Shown here: in pieces, positions 8,317 to 20,482 of the stretch
Numbering within the stretch: the stretch's first letter is position 1
Layout: each line of letters begins with the position of its first letter
From: Acidobacteriaceae bacterium
Lineage (GTDB): Bacteria > Acidobacteriota > Terriglobia > Terriglobales > Acidobacteriaceae
Reading direction: 5' to 3'
Assembly: GCA_027449545.1 (NCBI GenBank)
Contig: DAIDLI010000173.1
Location: forward strand, 1-43,083
DNA length: 43,083 bases
Translations under genes and position numbers: made by a program
The notes under the pieces: model-generated
What the model saw: only the letters and a program-made list of their open reading frames with translations
Told to the model about the DNA's origin: nothing
Database searches by the model: none

Positions 8317-9672
8317 CTACTCCAGGGCATAGATGGCCAGGCCGCTGAGCAGCTTGGGAAAAAAGTCGGTAGATTTCTGCGGCATCACTTCACCGGCGAA
8401 AGCCACTTCCCGGAGCTGTTCCATGGTGACCGGGTTGGTCAGGAAGCTCACATCCGCCTCGCCGCGTGCTACCTGGTCCACCGCCTCGGCGGCATCGCGC
8501 AGATAGCGAAGGTTGGTCTGCTCGCGGACCTTCTCGGCGTCCAGGCCCAGCAGCCGGTCCAGGATCATCGCATGCAGGTGTGTCAGGTCGAGATTGCGTT
8601 GCCGGTCAGGCAGGCCGGCAAGCGCCTTGTCGATTGCCTCCGGCTTCGATTGCAGAAGCAACGCCCCCGAGCGGGTGACGGCGACGAAGGCGGTACCGCT
8701 TTGCGATTTCAGCGTCCGCAGATACTCCTGCGCATCGGCAGCGGGCAGTTCCTGCACCGTGAAAAACACTCCGGCCGCCTTCGCAAAAGCCTTCCCGTCG
8801 AACCCGGCCAGCCCGTGCACCACCCGATGCGTGGGCAGGATGACCAACCCATCCGAATCCATATTCACAAAGGTCATCATCGCCGCCGCTTCCGGAAAAG
8901 CCGGCTCGGCCACCTGGTGCGCGTTCAGGCTCTCGGTCCGCCCAGTCTTCTCCGCCTCGTGATGCGCGGCGTACTGGGACGCATAGTCGCGGGAGTAGTT
9001 CAACGCCGTCTCATAGCGGTGGTGCCCGTCGGCGATGATCAGCTTCTTGTCGGCCATGGCCGAGGTGAGCAGGCGCACTACTGCCGGATCGTTCACCCGC
9101 CAGATGCGGTGCAGAACCCCGTACTCGTCCGTGACTTCGCCATCGGCAGGGCCGCTGCCGTCGAACAACAGCTTGTCCACGCTCCCGGCCGGGTCGGAGT
9201 AGAGCATGAAGATCTGCCCGAAGTGCGCGCGCGTGGCTTTGAGCAGGTTCAGGCGGTCGCCCTTGGGCTTGGAAAGCGTCTGCTCATGCCGGAAAACTAC
9301 CTGCTCGCTATACTCGTGCAGCTTGCCCAGCGCGATGAAGCCGCGCCGCTCTTTCACCACATCTGCTGTTCCCGGCACCGTAAACCGCTGCGAATACGCA
9401 AACACGCAGGGCTCTTTCTCCTGAATCAAAACATCTTGTTCTCGCCATGCCCGAAAATCGCGGGCGGCGCGGGAATAGACGCTTTCCCCTTTTTCGGCGT
9501 CAAAGAGTTCAGGAAGTCCGAGAATGATGCGGACGAGGTTGAATGGGCTGCGTTGGTAGTAGGCCTGCTGCATCGCAGGAGAAATCTTGTCATAGGGCTG
9601 GGTGACGACGTCAGCCAGCCGAACCTTCGCAGGATTGTAGCGCCAGGCGCGAAAGGGATAAATACGAGCCAT
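8317..9672 (-). CDS. DUF1015 family protein
   Basis: A 451-residue soluble protein of the widely conserved but uncharacterised DUF1015 family. Diagnostic stretches are MARIYPFRAWRYN at the start, VTQPYDKIS near residue 25, and DGHHRYETALNY in the middle. The start at 9672 agrees with the family; an in-frame extension to 9747 adds 25 basic residues and is unlikely. In many bacteria the family lies near serine or one-carbon genes, but here it heads the amidase-GerMN-murI set. I propose no function. Confidence 0.88.
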   Translation of the reverse strand: MARIYPFRAWRYNPAKVRLADVVTQPYDKISPAMQQAYYQRSPFNLVRIILGLPELFDAEKGESVYSRAARDFRAWREQDVLIQEKEPCVFAYSQRFTVPGTADVVKERRGFIALGKLHEYSEQVVFRHEQTLSKPKGDRLNLLKATRAHFGQIFMLYSDPAGSVDKLLFDGSGPADGEVTDEYGVLHRIWRVNDPAVVRLLTSAMADKKLIIADGHHRYETALNYSRDYASQYAAHHEAEKTGRTESLNAHQVAEPAFPEAAAMMTFVNMDSDGLVILPTHRVVHGLAGFDGKAFAKAAGVFFTVQELPAADAQEYLRTLKSQSGTAFVAVTRSGALLLQSKPEAIDKALAGLPDRQRNLDLTHLHAMILDRLLGLDAEKVREQTNLRYLRDAAEAVDQVARGEADVSFLTNPVTMEQLREVAFAGEVMPQKSTDFFPKLLSGLAIYALE

Positions 9673-9980
9673 GCAGGCAGCCTTGCTCCAATGTGGCTTC
9701 GATTTTTGGGACCCTGGCTTCTTCTGAGTGGTCCGAACCTGGGTCAATGTAAGTCTTTCTTCCAGCTTCAGTGACCGAACCGGTATTGGGCAAACTGGCC
9801 GCGCCGGAAGACGAGCGAAGCGGACTCCGGATACAGCAAAGAAAGCCGCTTAGGCTCGATTGTATCCCAGCGCCTTTGTGCAACCGGAGAGCGGGACACC
9901 TGCATTGCGGATTTGGAAGCGATGAGGCCCAGGGCGGCCTGATCGTGGTACTATCGCCTTCAACCTGATGGGGCTGCATC
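9673..9980. other. Divergent intergenic region
   Basis: A 308-nt gap lies between the DUF1015 start (minus) and the first VWA gene (plus). TACTAT at about 9946-9951 could be a -10 box for the VWA operon, but no good -35 box is visible. No RNA gene or clear hairpin was recognised. Confidence 0.4.
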
Positions 9981-11057
9981 ATGACGACTCTTCCCCCCAA
10001 GCACGTAGTTAGAATGGGAGGTGGCCAGCCGCGCTTCCTCCAATTATTGTTGTTGGGAATTCTGGCCGTGGTTGGCGCCGTCCAGGTCGGCGCGCAGACC
10101 GATCCTCTCAACCAGGTGCATGTCCAGCCGCGCAGCGGATCGACAGCTCCCCAGCCCAGCGAGCCGGCGGGTGCTGAGGCCCCTCCCGTCACCGGCAAGG
10201 CTGCGCTCAACGTGCGCCCCGGCTCCTTCATTCGCCTCAATACCGATCTGGTGCTGGTCCCCGTCACCGTCACCGACCCCATGAACCGGCTGGTAACCGG
10301 TCTGGAACAGGAAGACTTTCAGGTCTTTGAGAACAACGACCGCCAGAAGATCAGCAGCTTTGCCACCGAGGACGCCCCCGTCTCCATCGGCATTATCTTC
10401 GACCTTTCCGGCTCCATGACGTCCAAACTGGTGCGCGCCAAGGAGTCCATTCTGCAATTCATCAAGACGGCCAATCCCGAGGACGAGTTCTTCGTGATCG
10501 GCTTCAATGACCGCCCCGAACTGATCGAGGACTTCACCAGTTCGGTCGAAGACATCCAGGCGCGGCTGGCCACGGTGCACAGCGGCCATCGCACCGCCCT
10601 GCTCGATGCCATCTACTACGGAATCGCCAAGATGCGTCAGGCCCGGCACCAGCGCAAAGCCCTGCTTGTGGTCTCCGACGGCGGCGACAACCGCTCCCGC
10701 TTCACCGAGGGCGAAGTGCGCGCCAAAGTACGCGAGTCCGATGTGCAAATTTATGCGATGGGAATCTTTGACCCTTACGCCCCCACCCCCGAAGAACGCA
10801 TGGGACCGGAATTGCTGAACAGCCTTTGTGAGGACAGCGGCGGACGCATGTACCAGGTGGAGGATATTGACGAGTTGAGCGACATCGCCGAGAAGATCTC
10901 CACCGACCTCCGCAATCAGTACGTGATCGGCTACCGGCCGAGGGATCTGGCCCGCGACGGCAAGTGGCGTAAATTGAGGGTTAAGGTCACTCCACCACCG
11001 GGGCTGCCCCCACTTACCGTTTATGCACGTACGGGCTACTATGCGCCTTTGCAGTAA
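9981..11057 (+). CDS. Secreted acidobacterial-type VWA domain protein (first of tandem pair)
   Basis: A 358-residue exported protein. A hydrophobic signal (about 18-38) ends near VGAQ. A short Pro-rich region follows, then a von Willebrand A domain whose metal site reads FDLSGSM (Asp141, Ser143, Ser145), a complete MIDAS DxSxS. The segment before it, LVLVPVTVTDPMNRLVTGLEQEDFQVFE, and the end, YARTGYYAP, are typical of the acidobacterial VWFA-related family (TIGR03436 in my memory). The role is probably ligand or surface binding outside the inner membrane; the partner is unknown. The last 17 nt overlap the start of a second VWA gene, so the two form an operon. Confidence 0.88.
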   Translation: MTTLPPKHVVRMGGGQPRFLQLLLLGILAVVGAVQVGAQTDPLNQVHVQPRSGSTAPQPSEPAGAEAPPVTGKAALNVRPGSFIRLNTDLVLVPVTVTDPMNRLVTGLEQEDFQVFENNDRQKISSFATEDAPVSIGIIFDLSGSMTSKLVRAKESILQFIKTANPEDEFFVIGFNDRPELIEDFTSSVEDIQARLATVHSGHRTALLDAIYYGIAKMRQARHQRKALLVVSDGGDNRSRFTEGEVRAKVRESDVQIYAMGIFDPYAPTPEERMGPELLNSLCEDSGGRMYQVEDIDELSDIAEKISTDLRNQYVIGYRPRDLARDGKWRKLRVKVTPPPGLPPLTVYARTGYYAPLQ

Positions 11058-12117
11058 TACGATTCTGGCGGCGCTCCTTGGCGGAGCGGCGCTTCTGGCA
11101 CCGGCACAACCGCGGCCAGCCTCCACAGCCAATGCTCAAACCACTCCCGGCCAGGCTCCGCCGCTGACCGTGGATACCGACCCGGTGCGCTCTCCGGATG
11201 CCGGCCTTACCCCAAGTCTCGGGCCGCTCAGGAAGCAGGGCAGAGAAGGCTACATCCTGCGCACCGACGTGGAGGAGGTCGTCCTCAATGCCACCGTCTT
11301 GAGCGATAACCACCTGGTGCAGAATCTCACCAAAAACGACTTCGAGATCTACGAGGACGGCGTCAAGCAGAACATCCTCAGCTTCCAGCACACCGATCTA
11401 CCCGTCTCCATGGGCTTGGTGATCGACAACTCCGGCTCGATGTACAAGAAGCGCCCGGCGGTCAACAAGGCCGCCCTGGATCTGGTCGAAGCCTCCAACC
11501 GTGAGGATCAGGCCTTTGTGGTGAACTTTTCCGACGAGGCCTTCATCGACCAGGACTTCACCTCCGATCTCAACAAGCTGCGCGATGGGCTCTCGCACAT
11601 TGACTCGCGCGGCGGCACGGCCCTCTATGACGCCATCGTGGCTTCGGCCGACAAGCTGGCCGCAGACGCCCAGCGCCCCAAGCAGGTGTTGGTGGTCATC
11701 ACCGATGGCGAGGACAATGCCTCGACGCTCAACCTCGAACAGACCATCCGCCGCGTGCAGCAACTCTCCGGTCCCGTGATCTACTCCATCGGTCTGCTCT
11801 ATGGCAACGAGATGGATCGCGGCGAGGTGCGCCGCGCCCGCCGCGCGCTGGAGTTGCTCTCCTCCGAGACCGGCGGCATGGCCTTCTTCCCCAAGAACCT
11901 GAACCAGGTGGATGAGATTGCCGGCGAAGTGGCGCGCGATATTCGAACCCAGTACACGCTGGGCTATCGCTCCACCAAGCCCACCAGCATCCCCGGATTC
12001 CGCCGGGTGCAGGTGATCGCCCGCGCCAAGGGAATGGGCAAGCTCGAAGTGCGCACCCGCACCGGCTACTACCCCAACGTGCGGCCCAAGCAGACCGCCG
12101 AATCTACGCAGCCCTGA
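11041..12117 (+). CDS. Secreted acidobacterial-type VWA domain protein (second of tandem pair)
   Basis: A 358-residue paralog of the preceding gene, of identical length. The signal peptide MRLCSNTILAALLGGAALLAPAQ is short. The MIDAS reads IDNSGSM (Asp129, Ser131, Ser133). The shared frame includes LTKNDFEIYEDGVKQ, SRGGTALYDAIV and the ending RTGYYPN. The start at 11041 gives a clean signal peptide; an in-frame ATG at 11023 would add six residues. It overlaps the upstream gene by 17 nt in another frame. The two copies have diverged well beyond a recent duplication, so they probably bind different partners. Confidence 0.87.
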   Translation: MRLCSNTILAALLGGAALLAPAQPRPASTANAQTTPGQAPPLTVDTDPVRSPDAGLTPSLGPLRKQGREGYILRTDVEEVVLNATVLSDNHLVQNLTKNDFEIYEDGVKQNILSFQHTDLPVSMGLVIDNSGSMYKKRPAVNKAALDLVEASNREDQAFVVNFSDEAFIDQDFTSDLNKLRDGLSHIDSRGGTALYDAIVASADKLAADAQRPKQVLVVITDGEDNASTLNLEQTIRRVQQLSGPVIYSIGLLYGNEMDRGEVRRARRALELLSSETGGMAFFPKNLNQVDEIAGEVARDIRTQYTLGYRSTKPTSIPGFRRVQVIARAKGMGKLEVRTRTGYYPNVRPKQTAESTQP

Positions 12118-12165
12118 GCGACCACCCCAACCCTATCCCAGACGCTGCGAATTCTTTCCTGTCCC

Positions 12166-12208
12166 AGAAAAATGCCCCGCTCTCGCGACAACCGCGCGAG
12201 AGTGGGGC
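12166..12208 (-). terminator. Intrinsic terminator of the M1 aminopeptidase gene
   Basis: A 14-bp stem (12174-12187 with 12195-12208, one G-T pair) closes a 7-nt loop. On the minus strand it is followed by ATTTTTC, giving a U-run. It sits 8 nt after the aminopeptidase stop. The plus side lacks a T-run, though the hairpin may still slow transcription from the VWA operon. Confidence 0.8.
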
Positions 12209-12215
12209 TTCGGCC

Positions 12216-14855
12216 TTACTCGGCCGCCTCCAGCCCCGGCTGCTGGCTGAGCCAGCTCTTCAGCTTCGGCTCCTGGGCCGCGCGCAGCGCGATACAGCCG
12301 TTGATGCTCTCCACCGCCTGTTTCAGCGGAGTCTCGGAGGCTTCCACCTTGTGTGTCGCGAAGAAGCTTTGCACGTCGTTGCGCGCCTCCGCCGAGCAGA
12401 AGGCGCCCGTGGAGCCGACTAGGATCTGCCCCATGCTGGTGGTCAACTCCCCTTGTACCTGCTGCCAGTTGTCCTTGATAAAGCTCCAGGCAAGCTGCCG
12501 GGTTTCGGGGATCTGCAGCGAGATCGCGAACTGGATGGCGGCATCCTGGTTGCGTACCTTGCCCGAAACGTCATACGCGAGGGCGCGCTTTTCCAGCTCC
12601 GGGTTGGCGAACATGGCGAGATAGCGCAGCGCGTTCTCCTGTAGCTCCGGATTCTTCGCGGTCTCGTACACATTCTGGAGCTTGTTGAACAGCTCCTCGT
12701 CTCCGTTCTGTGCGGCCACCGCGAGCGCCGTCTGCGCCAGCGACGGGTTCACGCTGGCCGGGTCGGCCAGATACTCGTCCGAGAGCTGCTTGGCCTGCTC
12801 CAGCACTGCCGGATCATTGCCGTAGTAGCCGAGGATGCGGAACAGAGTGGCGCGCAGCTCGCGCTTGTCCGCGGAGTCGCTCGCCGACGGCGCGCCGAGC
12901 TTCTTGTACTCGGGACCGAAGGTGTCGTGCACCCACTTCTGAAGTTGCTGCCGTTGCTGCTGCGTGGCCGCAACTTGGTAATAAACACTCGAGAAGGCCG
13001 CGCTCACCTGCGACAGAACTCCGGGATAGGGGTCCGCCTTCAGGGCCGCCGCCAGGTTTAGGAAGTCGCCCACGGACGATTGGTTTGCCCGCACCCGCGC
13101 CCACTCGTCACCGGCAAAGCTGATGCGCTCCACAGGCGTAAGGCGGGTCTCCACGGCAGCGACAATGGCCTTGTACTGCGCCGGCGCATAGGCGCTGCGG
13201 TAGTAGCCCTTGGCCTCCGCGTTGGCAAAGAAAAGCGGGCCGGCAGGCGCCTTCAGGCTGGTCGTTGAGGGGGTGAGAAGCTGGCAGTCCTGACTGCCGC
13301 CCGCCGTCTGAAAGCAAACCGGCAGGGTCCACTTCTGCTGGCTCGCCTCCGGCGTGCCGCCGTTCAGGAAGAAGCGCTGCTGCTGGACCTGCACCTGCCC
13401 GCCGCGGGGAGCGCTAAAGCTAAGCATCGGCACTCCCGGCTGCACCACCATCGACTCCATCACCTTGTCGATGGGCTTGCCACTGGCGGTGGTCTGAGCG
13501 CTCCAGAAGTCCTGTGCCGTGGCGTTGGCATACTCGTGCGCAGTCAGATAAGCGTGCACGCCCTTGCGGAACGTCTCCTTGCCCTCGTAGTTCTCCACCA
13601 TGCGCAGAACCGCGCCGGCCTTGCCGTAGCTGATGGCGTCAAAGAGCTGATTGATCTCCGCCGGGGTGTTTACTTCGGGTGCGCGAATCGCGCGAGTCGT
13701 CGGCAGCGCATCCACGTTCAGCGTCTGCTGGTCGGCGGCGGCCTCCATCTGGTCCATGTGCCACTCGGGATGCATCGCGGCGATGGCTTTGGTCTCCATC
13801 CAGGTGGCGAAGCCTTCATTCAGCCAGATATTGTTCCACCAGGCCATCGTCACCAGGTCGCCGAACCACTGGTGGGCCATCTCGTGAGCCACCACAATCG
13901 CCACATTCTTCTTCGCCGCCAGCGACGCAGTCTTCGCGTCTACCAGCAGGTCGGTCTCGCGGTAGGTGATGGCGCCGAAGTTCTCCATCGCGCCGGCCTC
14001 AAAGTCCGGAATCGCGATCAAGTCGAGTTTCTTGAGCGGATAGTGAATGCCGAAGTAGTCGTCGTAATAGTGGAGCACCCACTCGGCGATGCTGAGCGGA
14101 TAGGAGGTGTAGGCCACCTTGTCCGGCGTGGCGCAGACGCGAATCGCCACTCCATCCGAGCTGCCCGCGGTGCACTGGAAATCGCCCACCAGGAAGGCCA
14201 CCAGGTAGGTGGACATCTTCGGCGTCTCACTGAATTCCAGTGTGTGCTTGTCCGGGCCGGGTCCCGGCGTGTCTGCCACGATTGCGCCGTTCGAGATCGC
14301 GGTGTCGCCCTGATCCACCACCAGCGAGATCGAGAAGCGCGCCTTGTAGGCCGGCTCATCGAAGCTCGGGAAGGCGCGACGCGCGTCGGTCGGCTCGAAT
14401 TGCGTCACCGCATAGTTGCGGCGATCGCCGTGCGAGAGATAGAAGCCGCGCAGTTCGTTGTTCAGGATGCCGGTGTAGTGGATCTCCAGCGTGGCGCTCC
14501 CCGCCGGAATCGCGTTCGGAAAGGTAAAGGTGGCCTGCTCCTTGGCCGGGTCCAGCGACACCGAGCCCGTCTCGCGAGGACCGTTCGGATATACCACCAC
14601 CGACTGGAACTTGAGCTCTGCGGCGTTCAGGGTGATGGTTTTGGACGGCTGCTTCAGATTCACATCGATCTTCTCCACCCCCGTGAAGGTGGCCGTCTTC
14701 AGGTCGGGCGTGAGGGTGAGCGTGTAATGGGTGGGCACCACATCTGTGGGCAGGCGCTGGGCGCTGGCACGACAGGAGGGAAGCAAACATACGGCGGCGA
14801 GCACAAGAGCCGCGAATACGCTACGCATGGAACGTGCGAAACAGCCAATTCTCAT
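12216..14855 (-). CDS. Secreted M1 family zinc aminopeptidase
   Basis: An 879-residue gluzincin that removes N-terminal residues from peptides. A signal peptide covers about residues 10-33, so it acts in the periplasm or outside. The substrate-binding GAMENFGAITYRE motif begins near 288. The zinc site is HEMAH (His324, Glu325, His328) with the third ligand Glu347 in WLNEGFATWM, at standard spacing. An ERAP1-like helical C-domain fills the rest. The ATG at 14855 has GGGG 7 nt upstream; the track-type start one codon earlier would be TTG. It resembles bacterial versions of puromycin-sensitive aminopeptidase. It is followed by a strong terminator. Confidence 0.94.
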   Translation of the reverse strand: MRIGCFARSMRSVFAALVLAAVCLLPSCRASAQRLPTDVVPTHYTLTLTPDLKTATFTGVEKIDVNLKQPSKTITLNAAELKFQSVVVYPNGPRETGSVSLDPAKEQATFTFPNAIPAGSATLEIHYTGILNNELRGFYLSHGDRRNYAVTQFEPTDARRAFPSFDEPAYKARFSISLVVDQGDTAISNGAIVADTPGPGPDKHTLEFSETPKMSTYLVAFLVGDFQCTAGSSDGVAIRVCATPDKVAYTSYPLSIAEWVLHYYDDYFGIHYPLKKLDLIAIPDFEAGAMENFGAITYRETDLLVDAKTASLAAKKNVAIVVAHEMAHQWFGDLVTMAWWNNIWLNEGFATWMETKAIAAMHPEWHMDQMEAAADQQTLNVDALPTTRAIRAPEVNTPAEINQLFDAISYGKAGAVLRMVENYEGKETFRKGVHAYLTAHEYANATAQDFWSAQTTASGKPIDKVMESMVVQPGVPMLSFSAPRGGQVQVQQQRFFLNGGTPEASQQKWTLPVCFQTAGGSQDCQLLTPSTTSLKAPAGPLFFANAEAKGYYRSAYAPAQYKAIVAAVETRLTPVERISFAGDEWARVRANQSSVGDFLNLAAALKADPYPGVLSQVSAAFSSVYYQVAATQQQRQQLQKWVHDTFGPEYKKLGAPSASDSADKRELRATLFRILGYYGNDPAVLEQAKQLSDEYLADPASVNPSLAQTALAVAAQNGDEELFNKLQNVYETAKNPELQENALRYLAMFANPELEKRALAYDVSGKVRNQDAAIQFAISLQIPETRQLAWSFIKDNWQQVQGELTTSMGQILVGSTGAFCSAEARNDVQSFFATHKVEASETPLKQAVESINGCIALRAAQEPKLKSWLSQQPGLEAAE

Positions 14856-15102
14856 CAATTTTCCCCAAATAATACAAGAAGGATTGTGGAGCGAGGAACG
14901 GTAAGGCGGCGCGGCGGGCAGTCGAGCAGAAGATCGAAATCACAGCCCTGCCATTTCTTCAGGCCGGCCCAGTTCGACTGAACCATTGTAAGCCGAAGGC
15001 CCCCTCATGGTGCCCGCTCTGCCTCCCACCCATTTCCCCATCAAGCGGCAAAATAGGTGGGAACAGGAGAGCAGTGGCACGGAGCTTTTCCAGCCCGAAG
15101 AG
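14856..15102. other. Intergenic region, nothing recognised
   Basis: A gap of about 250 nt lies between the lspA stop and the aminopeptidase start, both minus-strand genes. It should hold the aminopeptidase promoter. I see no confident box, hairpin or small gene. Confidence 0.4.
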
Positions 15103-15627
15103 CTACTGCTTGGCTTCTGACGTGTGATCTGACAGCAGGGAATCGAGAAACAGCAGGCACGCCCCAACCACCACGCATGAGTCGGCGATATTGAAGTCCG
15201 GCCAGTGGTAGCGGAAGATGTGGACCTCGATGAAATCCACCACCGAACCGTAGGCGATGCGGTCGTGCACATTGCCCAGCGCGCCCCCGCAGATCAGGGC
15301 CAGAGCCACGGTCGTCATGCTGATGCGGTCGCCCAGCCGAATCAGCAGTACCAGCATCACCAGCGCCGCCAGCGACGCGAACGCGATCAGTCCCCAGCGC
15401 ACCATGTCAGGCGAACTGGAGTAGGCGAACAGCGAGAAGGCCGCGCCCGTATTCGTCCAGTGCGAGATGCGCAGCACGTGGTCGATCACCGGGATCGCGC
15501 CGCCCATCGGTACGTGCGTGGAAACCCAGACCTTCGTCAGCCGGTCGGCCACAATCACCAGCACCGAGATGAGCAGCAGCCAGGGCAGCCGGGTGGGCCG
15601 AGGCCAATTGTTCAGCACCTTCATCAT
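15103..15627 (-). CDS. lspA: Lipoprotein signal peptidase (signal peptidase II)
   Basis: A 174-residue inner-membrane aspartyl protease that cleaves signal peptides from diacylated prolipoproteins. Four hydrophobic segments are visible. Family motifs include NTGAAFS, GNVHDRI, and the catalytic pair Asp131 in VVDF and Asp149 in FNIADS. The ATG at 15627 follows a GGGGGG run and gives a typical family length; a GTG at 15645 is an alternative start. It lies downstream of ileS on the same strand, as in many bacteria, but here a repeat-rich gap of about 430 nt separates them. Confidence 0.94.
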   Translation of the reverse strand: MMKVLNNWPRPTRLPWLLLISVLVIVADRLTKVWVSTHVPMGGAIPVIDHVLRISHWTNTGAAFSLFAYSSSPDMVRWGLIAFASLAALVMLVLLIRLGDRISMTTVALALICGGALGNVHDRIAYGSVVDFIEVHIFRYHWPDFNIADSCVVVGACLLFLDSLLSDHTSEAKQ

Positions 15628-15682
15628 GCGCGCCCCCCGGGACACAGCGCGGCTTCCATCACTTCAGAATTCGCGTCCCTGT

Positions 15683-16069
15683 TTTGAAAGGGCACGGCAT
15701 TCCAGATTCCTGAAGAATGTTCCGCGACACGGCAAGCGTCCCGGCGGGACGCAGAAAAATAGCCCAGGATGAAGTCCGCCGCGGCAGCGGCAGACGGAAT
15801 CCTGGGAGAAACCCACAACTCAATCTCAGCCCCGTAGGGGCGACCCAAACTCACCACCGAATTTTATCCCCCCCGCAACCGCCTCCACGTCGCATTCATC
15901 CCTCAGCGGCTAAACAGCTTGCTGAAAAACTCTGGTCGAGCCGGCGCTTTGAAAGGGCACGAGTTTACTCGTGCCAATCAGTTCAGCAATACACTACGGC
16001 TTTAGCCGCTGCGGGACAGTTTTGCTCCGCGCACGATCCAAAAGGCTGGAATGCCGTGACCCTTTCAAA
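15683..16069. repeat. Composite inverted-repeat cluster between ileS and lspA
   Basis: A 23-bp arm at 15683-15705 (TTTGAAAGGG, then CACGGCATTCCAG) recurs inverted at 16046-16069 with one extra base. Between them lies a third TTTGAAAGGGCACG at 15948, which continues into the small hairpin GCACGAG-ttta-CTCGTGC. An inner 11-bp inverted pair, CAGCGGCTAAA (15904-15914) and TTTAGCCGCTG (16001-16011), brackets that copy. The cluster starts 7 nt after the ileS stop. It holds no gene I can support. It may be a REP-like or MITE-like unit, or nested insertions of several. Confidence 0.75.
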
Positions 16070-16075
16070 TCCGCC

Positions 16076-19069
<2,994 letters not shown>

Positions 19070-19168
19070 CTTTACTCCCTTGGGTGGCAAGAAATCGTTC
19101 ATCTTCCAGTCTAAACGGTGGACCGGAATTTTTTGGTAACAACGACCTGGGAGCATCGTCTATTGTTT

Positions 19169-20380
19169 ATGGGAGCCCTCAAGAGACCAGACTATGAGTC
19201 TTGGAAGGAGAATCCCTCACCGGGAGTGAGTCAGATCACTGAGACAAGCCCGGAGGGAGTCGAGCATAATAAAGCGACAAGCCTGAATTCGGGCGCTCCC
19301 GCGGCTTCTGGTACGTCTGCCGGGGGAGGCTCTTCGCAGATCGGGCGACCGAAGGAAACCGAGCCAGCAGCAACTATGTCCAACGAGATCCTGACACAGA
19401 CAGATTCAGAATCCCAGGGGGTCGCCACCCTCACCGGGCACGAGCTCGATGCTTTTCTCGGGAAGGCATTTGAAGAGAAGCCCATCTGGAAAGGCCTCTG
19501 GGAGAGTATCCAGGACGTCTTCTTCCCCCGCAAGCTCCCTCCCCTCGAGCTGACCTCCAAGCCCATTCCGGTTGAGGATAAGATGGCCGTCAAGGCCAAT
19601 CCCTGGGCAGTCGGCATCTCCACGACCCTGAACCTCGCTGTGCTGCTGGTAGTGCTGTTCTTCGTGGGCCGGAAGGTGATCGAGACCGTCAAGCCGTCGC
19701 TGATGGCCACCAACATCGACGTGGGCATGTACCACGCTCCGGTCATGAAAGACCTGGCGGGCGGCGGTGGCGGTGGCGGCGACCACAGCATCATCCAGGC
19801 CAGCAAAGGCAAGCTGCCCAAGATCGAAAAGACTCCGATCGTCCCCCCGGAGGTGAAGACCTTCGACAAGCCCAAGATCGCCGTGCCGTCCGCCATTGAC
19901 GTGCAGAAGAACATCCAGCTTCCCGATAACCCGACCATGCCCAACATCGGCATGAAGAGCGGCGTTAATGTCGTCCTGTCCAACGGAACCGGCGGTGGTG
20001 GCGGCATGGGCTCGGGCAGCAATGGCGGCCTCGGCTCGGGCAACGGCGCCGGCTATGGCCCCGGCTCGGGCGGCAACACCGGCGGCGGTTACTACCATGT
20101 GGGTGGCGGCATCTCGGCTCCGGTCCCGCTCAATACCGTCGAAGCGGAGTTCTCCGACGAAGCCCGCCGCGCCAAGTACCAGGGCGTCGTCCTCATCCAG
20201 ATGATCGTCGACGCGCACGGCAATCCCCAGAATCCGCGGGTGATTCGGCCGCTGGGCATGGGCCTCGACGAAAAAGCCCTCGAAGCCGTCCGGAAGTACC
20301 GCTTTAGGCCGGCCATGAAGGACGGCAAGACCCCCGTACCGGTGATGATCACCGTCGAGGTGAACTTCCGGTTGTACTAA
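19169..20380 (+). CDS. Energy transducer TonB-family protein
   Basis: A protein of about 403 residues. It has a cytoplasmic N-terminal stretch of roughly 145 residues, one membrane segment (ISTTLNLAVLLVVLFFVG), a Lys/Pro-rich periplasmic region, a long Gly/Ser-rich spacer and a C-terminal TonB domain of about 85 residues ending ITVEVNFRLY. TonB couples the proton gradient to outer-membrane receptors such as the one at 41936. The long N-terminal region before the membrane segment is unlike E. coli TonB. The start is uncertain: 19169 keeps the conserved-looking RPDYESWKENPSPG segment, while 19118 and 19376 are alternatives. A strong terminator follows at 20401. No exbB or exbD is nearby. Confidence 0.85.
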   Translation: MGALKRPDYESWKENPSPGVSQITETSPEGVEHNKATSLNSGAPAASGTSAGGGSSQIGRPKETEPAATMSNEILTQTDSESQGVATLTGHELDAFLGKAFEEKPIWKGLWESIQDVFFPRKLPPLELTSKPIPVEDKMAVKANPWAVGISTTLNLAVLLVVLFFVGRKVIETVKPSLMATNIDVGMYHAPVMKDLAGGGGGGGDHSIIQASKGKLPKIEKTPIVPPEVKTFDKPKIAVPSAIDVQKNIQLPDNPTMPNIGMKSGVNVVLSNGTGGGGGMGSGSNGGLGSGNGAGYGPGSGGNTGGGYYHVGGGISAPVPLNTVEAEFSDEARRAKYQGVVLIQMIVDAHGNPQNPRVIRPLGMGLDEKALEAVRKYRFRPAMKDGKTPVPVMITVEVNFRLY

Positions 20381-20400
20381 CAAATCAGGTTCGAAGTCTG

Positions 20401-20437
20401 CGGGCGAGGCGCATGGGCGCTTCGCCCGTTTTATTTT
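20401..20437 (+). terminator. Intrinsic terminator of the TonB gene
   Basis: CGGGCGAGGCGC (20401-20412) pairs with GCGCTTCGCCCG (20417-20428), with one G-T pair and a 4-nt loop. TTTTATTTT follows. It lies 20 nt after the TonB stop. Confidence 0.9.
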
Positions 20438-20482
20438 GTCCGAATCGTTAGATTTTCCTTATGAATCGGCGCCAACCTGCCG

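Noticed and set aside
8236..9774. 512-codon plus-strand open frame across DUF1015
   Set aside because: Antisense to a family with clear conserved motifs.
13536..14981. Long plus-strand open frame (481 codons) across the aminopeptidase gene
   Set aside because: It is antisense to a clear M1 aminopeptidase and its Arg/Val/Gly-rich product resembles no family; GC-rich codon bias creates such frames.
19070..19168. T-box or other leader riboswitch before ileS
   Set aside because: The gap is only 99 nt, shared with a divergent gene, and contains no T-box core sequence.
19980..20100. Possible tandem repeat in Gly-codon-rich DNA
   Set aside because: It is the Gly/Ser spacer of the TonB-family protein, with irregular codons and no fixed unit.
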